Source: Pseudomonadota bacterium | GTDB lineage: Bacteria > Pseudomonadota > Alphaproteobacteria > Caulobacterales > Caulobacteraceae | NCBI GenBank assembly: GCA_023390245.1 | Contig: JAEWDF010000046.1 | Location: 1-22,599 of the forward strand | DNA length: 22,599 nt | Reading direction: 5' to 3' | Part shown: positions 16,833 to 22,599 of the stretch, piece by piece | Numbering within the stretch: position 1 is the stretch's first letter | How the letters are laid out: each line of letters opens with the position of its first letter | The notes under the pieces: model-generated | The model's database searches: none | The model's input: only the letters and a program-made list of their open reading frames with translations | Told to the model about the DNA's origin: nothing | Made by a program: the position numbers and the translations under genes

Positions 16833-16860
16833 ACCGTAACCGGTTACAGAGCCGGATCAA
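16833..16860 (-). promoter_or_regulatory. Promoter with LacI-type operator upstream of the ABC ATPase
   Basis: GTAACCGGTTAC (16836-16847) is a perfect 12-bp palindrome with the central CG typical of LacI/GalR-family operators. On the minus strand a -35-like TTGATC (16860-16855) and a -10-like TACGGT (16838-16833) flank it at 16-base spacing, so a bound repressor would block RNA polymerase. The match to the LacI family is from general knowledge of such operators; no lacI gene is in the window. Confidence 0.65.
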
Positions 16861-16872
16861 TGGCGGGGGCGC

Positions 16873-17523
16873 TCAGTCGCGATCGGGCGCGCCCAGGGGG
16901 AAGTAGCTGCGGTACCGGCGCGCCTCGTCCACGGCGCGGGCCATGGCCGGCCGCGCCAGCAGCCGGGCGCGATAGGCGTGAAGCGCCTCGAACCGCGCCG
17001 GGATCGGATAGGTCCAGTCGGCGTAGAACAGCGCCGAAGCCGCTCCGCAGTCGGCCAGGGTGAAGCCGTGCGGCGTGGCCCAGTCCTGGCCCTTCAGGCG
17101 CTCGTCCAGCCAGGGGTAGATGCGGTCGAACAGGGCGGCGGCGTCCGCGACGCCCTTGGGATCGCGCTGGTCCTCCGGCCGCAGGGCGTCGTAGATGAAC
17201 GTCTGCTGCGGCGTGTTGACGTAGTTGTCGAAGATCCGATCCATCATCCGCGCCTCGACCGCCGCGACGGGATCGGCGGGGATCAGCCGGGCGGCGCCGG
17301 GCCGGGTCGCCGCCAGATATTCGATGATCGCGGTCGCCTCCACGATGACGGCGTCCCCATCGACCAGGACCGGAAACCGCTTCAGCGGCCACAGCGCCGC
17401 CAGTTCGTCCATCGCGCCGGGCTCCTCCAGGTGGCGCAGGCGGAACGGGGTGTCGGTCTCGTAGAGGGCGACGAGGGCCTTCTGACAGTAGGAGGAGAAG
17501 GGATGGGCGTACAGCGTCAGCAT
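16873..17523 (-). CDS. Glutathione S-transferase family protein
   Basis: The 216-aa protein has the two-domain cytosolic GST form. The N-terminal thioredoxin fold begins LTLYAHPFSSYCQKALVAL, with Ser/Cys candidates at residues 10-13. It continues to RFPVLVDGDAVIVEATAIIEYL, containing the cis-proline and the E-A/S-x-x-I glutathione-binding motif. The C-terminal all-helical domain includes GFTLADCGAASALFYADW, a typical GST helix-capping segment. Such proteins conjugate or reduce electrophiles with glutathione in the cytoplasm; the substrate is unknown. ATG 17523 has GGAAGG just upstream. It is probably transcribed independently of the downstream ATPase gene, which has its own promoter-like region. 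Confidence 0.92.
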   Translation of the reverse strand: MLTLYAHPFSSYCQKALVALYETDTPFRLRHLEEPGAMDELAALWPLKRFPVLVDGDAVIVEATAIIEYLAATRPGAARLIPADPVAAVEARMMDRIFDNYVNTPQQTFIYDALRPEDQRDPKGVADAAALFDRIYPWLDERLKGQDWATPHGFTLADCGAASALFYADWTYPIPARFEALHAYRARLLARPAMARAVDEARRYRSYFPLGAPDRD

Positions 17524-17588
17524 CGTCGGCCTTCCTGGTTATCTTTTGTAACTATGCGCGGCGGGCGCCGCTCCGGTCAATGGCGAAG

Positions 17589-17621
17589 TTTGCAAAATCG
17601 AATCTTTGCACTTTCGCAAAC
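17589..17621 (+). promoter_or_regulatory. TTTGC/GCAAA repeat cluster upstream of the TonB receptor
   Basis: TTTGCAAA (17589-17596) is a perfect 8-bp palindrome. It is followed, 8 bases later, by TTTGC-N6-GCAAA (17605-17620). The outer ends GTTTGC (17588-17593) and GCAAAC (17616-17621) are also inverted complements. This AT-rich patch sits 46-78 bases before the start codon, where an operator or promoter is expected. A GANTC site (GAATC, 17600-17604) lies in the middle. The cognate regulator is unknown. Confidence 0.5.
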
Positions 17622-17666
17622 GGCCCCGCTTTCCTAGAAGCGCCCACGATCACGACGGAGGATTCG

Positions 17667-20291
17667 ATGACTCGACGCCTGGCCCTCATGGGAACCGCGG
17701 CCCTGGCCGCCTGGCTGACGGCCCAGCCGGGCCGCGCCCAGAGCGTTGAGCCGTCGGCGGTGGCGGAGGTGGTCGTCACGGGCTCGCGGCTGGCGGGCGG
17801 CGACCGCCTGGCGCCGGTCGATGTCACCGATCGGCGCACCATCGCGGCGGCCGGCGCGACCGAGGCTTCGCAACTGGTGCGACTGCTGACCGCCAACTCC
17901 GGCTCGGAAGCCCAGGTCGACCAGCTGAACCAGCCCCAGAGCTCGGGCACGGCCCAGTTCAACCTGCGCAATCTCGGCCTCGGCTCGACCTTGGTGCTGG
18001 TGGACGGGCAGCGCTGGACGAACAGCGCCGTTATCGCCACCGACGGGTCGGCCTTCGTCGACATCAACTCACTGGTCCCGATGATCGCGCTGGAGCGGCT
18101 GGAGGCGGTCAAGGACGGCGCCTCGGCCGTCTATGGCTCCGACGCCGTCGCCGGCGTGGTCAACTTCATCACCCGCCGCCATGTGGACCGGCCGGAGGTC
18201 TCGGCGCGCTACGCCGTGGCGGACGGATCGGAGGAATCGGCCGTCGAGGCCATCGGCGGGCTGACGCTGGCGGGCGGCGACCTCACCCTGGCGGCCTCGC
18301 ATTTCCACCGTTCGGCGCTGGGCTCGGACGAGCGCGCCTTCACCCAGGCCGAGGCCTACGGCCGGGCCGCCTGGACCGCCGTGACCAGCTATGGCCAGCC
18401 GGGCTCCTATTATCGGCCTAGTGCGGACGCCTTCGCGCCCGACCCGGACTGCGACGATCCCGCCTTCCCGGAAGCCTATCGCACCGGCCCGGCCGACAGC
18501 TTCTGCCGCCTGGACTATTCGGACTTCTTCGACCTGACGCCGGAGGAGACGCGGACCCAGCTGTTTGCCGACTATCGGCGGCCGGTGGGCGGCGCGGACC
18601 TGTGGCTCCAGGGCGCCTGGTCGGCGACCGGAACGCTGGCGCGCCAGTCCCCCTCGCTGCCGATCCTGGCGCAGAGCCTGACCGTGCCGGCGTCGCACCC
18701 CGACAATCCGTTCGGCGAGGACGTGCTGTTCCGGGGGCGCCTGCTGGGCGCCGAGGCGGGGGCGTCGGTCGCGGATTTCGACTATCGCACCTGGCGGCTG
18801 GCGGGCGGCCTGTCGGGGCGTTTCGCCTCGGGCTGGACCTGGGACCTGTCCGCGACCGCCAGCCGGCAGCACGTGGCCTATGACAAGCCCGACACGATCG
18901 GCAGCGCCTTGCAGGACGCGCTGAACGGCCTGGGCGGCCCCGGCTGCGACCCTGTGTCGGGAACGCCGGGCGTGGGCGCCTGCCGCTATTTCAATCCGTT
19001 CGGCAGCGCCTGGCTGGGGACGGGAACCGCCAATGACGCCGACCAGATCGACAGCCTGATCGGCTCCACCGGCCTGCGCGGCGCGGCGGGCCTGGTCACG
19101 GCGGAGGCGGAGACCCACGGCCAGGCCCTGGCCTGGAACGGTGGCTCGCTCGACCTCGCCCTGGGCGGTCAGTATCGGCGCAACACCTTCCGGCACGACT
19201 GGAGCGACCTGGTCAACGCCGGCGATCTGCTGACCGCGGGCTATTCGCCGGACTTCGATGGCGACCAGCAGGCCCTGGCCGCCTTCGCCGAGGCGCGTAT
19301 CCGCCTGGGCGACCGGATCGAGGCCCAGGTCGCGGGACGCTATGAAGCCTATGACGGCGGCGACGGCGAACTGAGCCCCAAGGTCGCCATGCGCTGGGAC
19401 GCGACGCCGGCCCTGGCCCTGCGGGCGTCCTGGAGCCGGGGCTATCGCGCGCCTTCCGTCTTCGCGCTCAGCGGCGCGCAGGCGTCTCAGCCGTCGGTGT
19501 TCGACCGGGGAGCCTATGTCTTCGTCAACACCCTGACCTCGGGCGACGCCGACCTGCGGCCCGAGACTTCGGAGAGCACGGTCCTGGGCGCCGTCTGGCG
19601 GCCGCTGGAAGGATTGGAGCTGGGCGTGGACGCCTGGCGCTTCGACTATCGTGATCTGGTGGTCAAGGAATCCGCCCAGGCGGTCATCGACCAGGCCGCC
19701 GCCGATGATCAGGCGGGACTGAGCGACACGCCGGCCCAGCAGCGCGTTCACCGCTCCGGCAGCGGCGCCCTGACCTTCGTCCAGCTCTATTTCGTCAACG
19801 CCGCCTCGATCGAGACCGAGGGACTGGACCTGTCGGCCCGCTATTCGCATGACATAGCGGGGGGCGTCCTCCAGGCCTCGGCGCGCTGGACCTATGTGGA
19901 TCGCTACGACATCCGCCTGGCCCCCGACGCGCCCGCGGCCTCCGGCGTCGGCTGGACCAACCTGAACACCATCGGCCGCTCCCTGCCGCGCAATCGCGGC
20001 GAGTTCGCCCTGGGCTGGAACGGCGAACGCACGACGCTCACGGCGCTGGCGCACTATACCCACGGTTACCGCAACGACCGTAGCGGGATCACCGACGCCG
20101 ACATCGCCAGCCAGACGACCGTGGACCTGCTGCTGATCCGGGCGGTCGGCGACGGCCTCGACCTGTCGTTGGGGGTGGTCAATGTGGCCGACCTGGATCC
20201 GCCGCTGGCGCAATACGCCCTGGGCTACGATCCCGTGGTCGCCGATCCGCGCGGCCGGGTGATCAGCGTGGGGCTGACGAAGCGGTTCTGA
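17667..20291 (+). CDS. TonB-dependent outer-membrane receptor
   Basis: The 874-aa precursor has an N-terminal signal peptide (TRRLALMGTAALAAWLTAQ, cleavage probably near GRAQS), a TonB-box-like VAEVVVTGSR (about 31-40), a plug domain with FNLRNLGLGSTLVLVDGQRW and VKDGASAVYGSDAVAGVVNF, and a long beta-barrel. The barrel ends in VGLTKRF with the terminal Phe typical of outer-membrane proteins. Predicted loops hold cysteine pairs (DPDCDD with SFCRLD, and PGCDPV with GACRYF) that may form disulfides. Such receptors import siderophores, vitamins or oligosaccharides using TonB energy. No neighbour fixes the substrate, though a sugar-type ABC ATPase lies nearby. ATG 17667 is preceded by GGAGGA. An upstream in-frame ATG at 17580 is rejected because it would precede the signal peptide. 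Confidence 0.95.
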   Translation: MTRRLALMGTAALAAWLTAQPGRAQSVEPSAVAEVVVTGSRLAGGDRLAPVDVTDRRTIAAAGATEASQLVRLLTANSGSEAQVDQLNQPQSSGTAQFNLRNLGLGSTLVLVDGQRWTNSAVIATDGSAFVDINSLVPMIALERLEAVKDGASAVYGSDAVAGVVNFITRRHVDRPEVSARYAVADGSEESAVEAIGGLTLAGGDLTLAASHFHRSALGSDERAFTQAEAYGRAAWTAVTSYGQPGSYYRPSADAFAPDPDCDDPAFPEAYRTGPADSFCRLDYSDFFDLTPEETRTQLFADYRRPVGGADLWLQGAWSATGTLARQSPSLPILAQSLTVPASHPDNPFGEDVLFRGRLLGAEAGASVADFDYRTWRLAGGLSGRFASGWTWDLSATASRQHVAYDKPDTIGSALQDALNGLGGPGCDPVSGTPGVGACRYFNPFGSAWLGTGTANDADQIDSLIGSTGLRGAAGLVTAEAETHGQALAWNGGSLDLALGGQYRRNTFRHDWSDLVNAGDLLTAGYSPDFDGDQQALAAFAEARIRLGDRIEAQVAGRYEAYDGGDGELSPKVAMRWDATPALALRASWSRGYRAPSVFALSGAQASQPSVFDRGAYVFVNTLTSGDADLRPETSESTVLGAVWRPLEGLELGVDAWRFDYRDLVVKESAQAVIDQAAADDQAGLSDTPAQQRVHRSGSGALTFVQLYFVNAASIETEGLDLSARYSHDIAGGVLQASARWTYVDRYDIRLAPDAPAASGVGWTNLNTIGRSLPRNRGEFALGWNGERTTLTALAHYTHGYRNDRSGITDADIASQTTVDLLLIRAVGDGLDLSLGVVNVADLDPPLAQYALGYDPVVADPRGRVISVGLTKRF

Positions 20292-20308
20292 GCGGTTAGG
20301 ACCGGCGC

Positions 20309-20653
20309 ATGATCACGATGTACGGCATTCCCAACTGCGACACCGTCAAGAAGGCTCGCGTCTGGCTGGACCAGCACGGCGTCGCCTACGCTTTCCACGA
20401 TTACAAGAAGGCCGGCGCCGACCGGGCCAGGCTGGAGCAGTGGGTCGACGAGCACGGCTGGGAGACGGTGCTGAACCGTGCCGGCACGACCTTCCGGAAG
20501 CTGCCCGAGGCCGACAGGGTCGGGCTGGACCGCGACAAGGCCGTCGCCCTGATGCTGGCCCAGCCGTCGATGATCAAGCGGCCCGTGCTGGACCTGGGCG
20601 ACCGCCGCCTGGTGGGCTTCAAGCCGGACGCCTACGCCGCCGCTCTCAGTTGA
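20309..20653 (+). CDS. ArsC/Spx-family protein, YffB type
   Basis: The 114-aa thioredoxin-fold protein begins MITMYGIPNCDTVKKAR, with the single Cys10 at the usual ArsC-family position. It also contains AYAFHDYKKAGAD, LNRAGTTFRKL, MIKRPVLDLGDR and a C-terminal VGFKPDAY. This pattern is that of YffB-type reductases, which are related to but distinct from arsenate reductase ArsC; their physiological role is unclear. No other ars gene is nearby, so arsenate resistance should not be inferred. TAGGA precedes ATG 20309. The 3' end overlaps the convergent phosphatase-like gene by eight bases. Confidence 0.88.
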   Translation: MITMYGIPNCDTVKKARVWLDQHGVAYAFHDYKKAGADRARLEQWVDEHGWETVLNRAGTTFRKLPEADRVGLDRDKAVALMLAQPSMIKRPVLDLGDRRLVGFKPDAYAAALS

Positions 20654-21461
20654 GGCGCAGCGTCGCGGCCACGCCGAAGTGGTCGGACGGATACTCGCCG
20701 CCGGTCGGGCGGTCGCCGAACAGATGCGCCTCGACCGGCGCAAAGGCCGCCCGCTCGGCGAAGATGTGGTCGATGACCCGGTTCGGATGGCCCTTGGCCG
20801 GGTTCAGGGTCGTGGGAACGCTGTCGCGGGGCAGGGCGCTGACGAAGCGCGGCCCGGTCAGGGTCGCCAGGCCGGAATCGTCCTGGCTCGCGTTGAAGTC
20901 GCCCATCACCACCAGGGGGGCGCCGTCGCGGGGCAGCCAGTGCAGCAGATGGTCGATCTGCCGGGCGCGCACCGGCCCGGCGTCATCCTGCCAGGCCAGG
21001 TGGGTGACGACGATGTCGACCGGCCGCCCGTCGACCGAGATCCGCAGGCGCAGCGCCGTGCGGAAGTCGTCCAGCGGCTCCAGCTTCACCGAATCCTCCG
21101 CCAGGACCGGCAGGCGCGTCAGCAGGGCGTTGCCGTAGCGGCGCGGGGAATCCTCCGGATCGGTCGAGACGAAGGCGACGTGATAGCCGCCCAGCGCCTG
21201 GGCCAGCGTGCGGGCCTGGTTCGGCAGCCCCACATTCGCGTCCTCCAGCACCTCCTCCAGGGCGATGACGTCGGCGTTCTCGGCGCGCAGGGCCTCGATC
21301 AGCAGCGGCTCGCGCGCGGCCCAGTCGCCCTGGTTGTGCCAGATGTTGAAGGTCGCCAGCTTCAGCGTCCGCGCCTCCGTCCGGGGCAGGCCGGCGCAGG
21401 CCGCGAGCGGAAGCGCGGCGGCGGCGGCCAGCAGACGCCGGCGGTCGAGAGCGGACGCCAT
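20646..21461 (-). CDS. Endonuclease/exonuclease/phosphatase-fold lipoprotein
   Basis: The 271-aa protein starts with a lipoprotein signal: a DRRR basic segment, an Ala-rich core and the lipobox LAAC with lipidated Cys22. The mature part is a DNase I/sphingomyelinase-like EEP fold. Visible residues include FNIWHNQGDW (Asn39), EE (69-70), THLAW (His154), MGDFNAS (Asp188, Asn190), VIDHIF (Asp231, His232) and the catalytic PSDHFGV (Asp260, His261). It probably hydrolyses phosphodiester bonds of nucleic acids or phospholipids in the envelope; the substrate is unknown. The twin-arginine-like start could also suggest Tat export. It begins three bases after the DUF2188-like gene and forms an operon with it. 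Confidence 0.9.
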   Translation of the reverse strand: MASALDRRRLLAAAAALPLAACAGLPRTEARTLKLATFNIWHNQGDWAAREPLLIEALRAENADVIALEEVLEDANVGLPNQARTLAQALGGYHVAFVSTDPEDSPRRYGNALLTRLPVLAEDSVKLEPLDDFRTALRLRISVDGRPVDIVVTHLAWQDDAGPVRARQIDHLLHWLPRDGAPLVVMGDFNASQDDSGLATLTGPRFVSALPRDSVPTTLNPAKGHPNRVIDHIFAERAAFAPVEAHLFGDRPTGGEYPSDHFGVAATLRLN

Positions 21462-21464
21462 CGG

Positions 21465-21704
21465 TCAGTCCTCCACGTCGGTGACGGGCCGGTCGTGTCC
21501 GTCGGCGGATTCGACGACCCATTCGCCTTCGACGGTCTCGTATTCGATCATGGCGTTCTGGTCCGGCGCCTTCTGCTCGCGCGCGGCCCTGACCGCCGCG
21601 CCATGCGCCTGCTCGCGCGTGGCGAAGGTCTCGGAAAAGGTGTCGCCGGCCTTGTAGGCCCAGCCGCCGTCGTGCTCGACGATGCGATAGGTGACGTGGA
21701 CCAT
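21465..21704 (-). CDS. Small DUF2188-like protein
   Basis: The 79-aa protein reads VTYRIVEHDGGWAYKAGDTF, then ETFATREQAHGAAVRAAREQ, then IEYETVEGEWVVES. This is a beta-beta-helix-beta pattern like DUF2188 proteins, in which a DGxW motif precedes a helix starting with a Thr-Arg/Lys-Glu-x-A segment. Function is unknown. It has no signal peptide or Cys. ATG 21704 is preceded by a clear AGGAG eight bases upstream. It is the first gene of a two-gene minus-strand unit with the downstream EEP lipoprotein and diverges from the membrane protein/sigma-factor genes. Confidence 0.82.
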   Translation of the reverse strand: MVHVTYRIVEHDGGWAYKAGDTFSETFATREQAHGAAVRAAREQKAPDQNAMIEYETVEGEWVVESADGHDRPVTDVED

Positions 21705-21856
21705 GGGGGATGCTCCTTGGATGCCGCTTCGCCAAGCCTAGACCCGGACCGCCGCCTCGCAAAAATAATTCCGGCCGGCTGCATCCAATGGCGCCTCGGG
21801 CGCCGACACCCCTATGAAAGCGCAGGCGATCGGCGCCGCGCAGGGGAGTGCAAGCG
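21705..21856. promoter_or_regulatory. Divergent intergenic region with AT-rich patch
   Basis: This 152-base gap separates two divergent units. The only marked feature is the AT-rich run AAAAATAATT (21761-21770), which contains a -10-like AATAAT on the plus strand. A short hairpin, GGCGCC-TCG-GGCGCC, lies at 21790-21804. No convincing -35 element or operator was identified for either direction. Confidence 0.35.
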
Positions 21857-22264
21857 ATGGAAGAGCTGTTTCGCGACTATTGGTGGTTGATGTTCCCGCT
21901 GGCCTGGATCGTCGGCGGGGCCTTCTCGAGCTTCTTCCGCTACCGGCGGCAGAAGCAGACGCTGGACCTGATCCGCACCTACGCCGACCGCGGGCAGGAG
22001 CCGCCCGAGGCGCTGGTGAAGATGGCCGTGGTTCCCGCCGCCGGAGAGGACGGCTGGGAGCGGCGCTGTCGCCGGCCCAACCGGACGCGGGCCTGGTCGC
22101 ACTTCGGCCTGTTCCTGGCGATGGCGGCGGGATTCGGCGTGGCCAGCCAGGTCACCGACTATGATGGCGACGGCAACGGGCTGCTGGTCGTGGCGGTGAT
22201 CATGGGGGCCATCGCCGTCTGGGCGCTGGTCAACGCCCTGACCCAGCCGCGCGACCCGAACTGA
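21857..22264 (+). CDS. Small membrane protein (DUF6249-like) upstream of ECF sigma factor
   Basis: The 135-aa protein has three hydrophobic segments by eye, at about residues 9-27, 82-98 and 106-126. A cytoplasmic-looking stretch, RRQKQTLDLIRTYADRGQEP, follows the first. The phrase LDLIRTYADRGQEPPEAL resembles DUF6249 proteins, which commonly sit beside ECF sigma-factor genes. This is a recollection and not a search result. It could act as a membrane sensor or regulator of the adjacent sigma factor, but it lacks a recognisable anti-sigma (zinc-binding HxxxCxxC) motif. ATG 21857 is preceded by GGGGAG eight bases upstream. GTG 21848 is a weaker alternative. Confidence 0.8.
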   Translation: MEELFRDYWWLMFPLAWIVGGAFSSFFRYRRQKQTLDLIRTYADRGQEPPEALVKMAVVPAAGEDGWERRCRRPNRTRAWSHFGLFLAMAAGFGVASQVTDYDGDGNGLLVVAVIMGAIAVWALVNALTQPRDPN

Positions 22265-22286
22265 GGTCCGGCGGGAGGGGGAGGCC

Positions 22287-22599
22287 GTGAACCCGGAGAT
22301 CGACGCCGAGCTGGTGCGCCGCGCGCGCGCGGGCTCGGACGCCGCCTTCTCGCAGCTGGTGCGCCGCCACCAGGCGGGCGTGCGCGCCTTTCTGCGCCGG
22401 GTCCTGGGGCGCGCCGGCGGCTGGGGCGAGGCGGACGACGTGGCGCAGGAGACCTTCCTGACCGCCTGGCGCTCGCTGCGCGCGCTGAAGTCGGACGAAG
22501 GGTTCCGCGCCTGGCTGATCGGCATCGCCTGGCGACGGGCGCAGGACCGGTCGCGCGGGGCCCTGCGCGGCGCATCGCGGGACGCCGCCTGGCTGGAGG
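22287..22599 (+). CDS. ECF-type RNA polymerase sigma factor (3' truncated by window)
   Basis: The visible 104 codons encode sigma-70 region 2. LVRRARAGSDAAFSQLVRRH is the start of region 2.1, and EADDVAQETFLTAWRSL is the core-binding and -10-recognition segment typical of ECF sigma factors. FRAWLIGIAWRRAQDRSR follows. Region 4 lies beyond the window edge. ECF sigma factors redirect RNA polymerase to stress or envelope genes. The start is GTG 22287 with a strong GGGAGGGGGAGG upstream, 22 bases after the membrane-protein stop, so the two are probably one operon. Confidence 0.93.
   Translation, partial: MNPEIDAELVRRARAGSDAAFSQLVRRHQAGVRAFLRRVLGRAGGWGEADDVAQETFLTAWRSLRALKSDEGFRAWLIGIAWRRAQDRSRGALRGASRDAAWLE

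Noticed and set aside
17580..17666. Upstream extension of the TonB receptor start
   Set aside because: It would place 29 residues before a typical signal peptide and lies in the promoter/operator region. ATG 17667 has a strong ribosome binding site.
18069..20213. 714-aa open frame on the minus strand across the TonB receptor
   Set aside because: It is a GC-driven shadow of the receptor gene with low-complexity composition, no family features and no plausible ribosome binding site.
20309..20653. Arsenate reductase and arsenic-resistance locus
   Set aside because: The protein is YffB-like within the ArsC/Spx family, and no arsR, arsB or acr3 gene is nearby.
21814..22164. 116-aa open frame overlapping the DUF6249-like gene
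   Set aside because: It is Arg/Gly/Ala-rich and out of frame with a better ORF that has membrane segments and a good ribosome binding site.

Overview
The window is high-GC, gene-dense DNA that reads as an alphaproteobacterial chromosome, most likely Caulobacterales (Brevundimonas- or Caulobacter-like). That placement is an inference from three things: the gene content and protein flavour, the alphaproteobacterial suf operon layout (Rrf2 regulator, first cysteine desulfurase, sufB, sufC, sufD, sufS, sufT, sufA), and GANTC (CcrM-type) sites in upstream regions. No rRNA, tRNA, CRISPR array, insertion sequence or phage gene was seen. No intergenic gap exceeds about 210 bases.

Layout. (1) 1-3896: the 3' end of an EF-Tu gene with a strong intrinsic terminator, then pyruvate phosphate dikinase (ppdK) coupled to a PanE-family reductase. 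(2) 3897-6410: a peroxide-defence pair, ahpC and ahpF. An AT-rich regulatory region precedes ahpC, two hairpins lie between the genes, and a third hairpin follows ahpF. (3) 6414-8033: a DMT-family permease convergent with an alpha/beta hydrolase whose nucleophile position holds Gln instead of Ser. (4) 8034-15713: the suf iron-sulfur cluster assembly operon. It has a promoter with an IscR-type palindrome, then iscR-like regulator, NifS/IscS-type desulfurase, sufB, an unrecognised 98-aa ORF, sufC, sufD, sufS, sufT and sufA, with a TfoX-domain gene directly behind. Nearly all junctions overlap by a few bases. (5) 15710-17523 on the minus strand: an orphan MalK/UgpC-type ABC ATPase behind a perfect LacI-type operator, and a glutathione S-transferase. 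(6) 17589-20653: a TonB-dependent receptor preceded by TTTGC/GCAAA repeats, then a YffB-type ArsC-family protein. (7) 20646-21704 on the minus strand: an endonuclease/exonuclease/phosphatase-fold lipoprotein and a small DUF2188-like protein. (8) 21857-22599: a small membrane protein (DUF6249-like) followed by an ECF sigma factor cut by the window edge.

How they work together. The ahp and suf modules are functionally linked. AhpCF removes peroxide, which destroys Fe-S clusters, and Suf rebuilds clusters under iron or oxidative stress. The Rrf2 regulator carries three Cys and a nearby His, so it could sense cluster status and act at the palindrome overlapping its own promoter. The remaining genes are ordinary accessory metabolism and envelope functions.

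No clearly new system is visible. The best leads are the 98-aa ORF inside the suf operon, the Ser-to-Gln hydrolase, the orphan sugar-type ATPase with its LacI-like operator, and the repeat-rich promoter of the TonB receptor.
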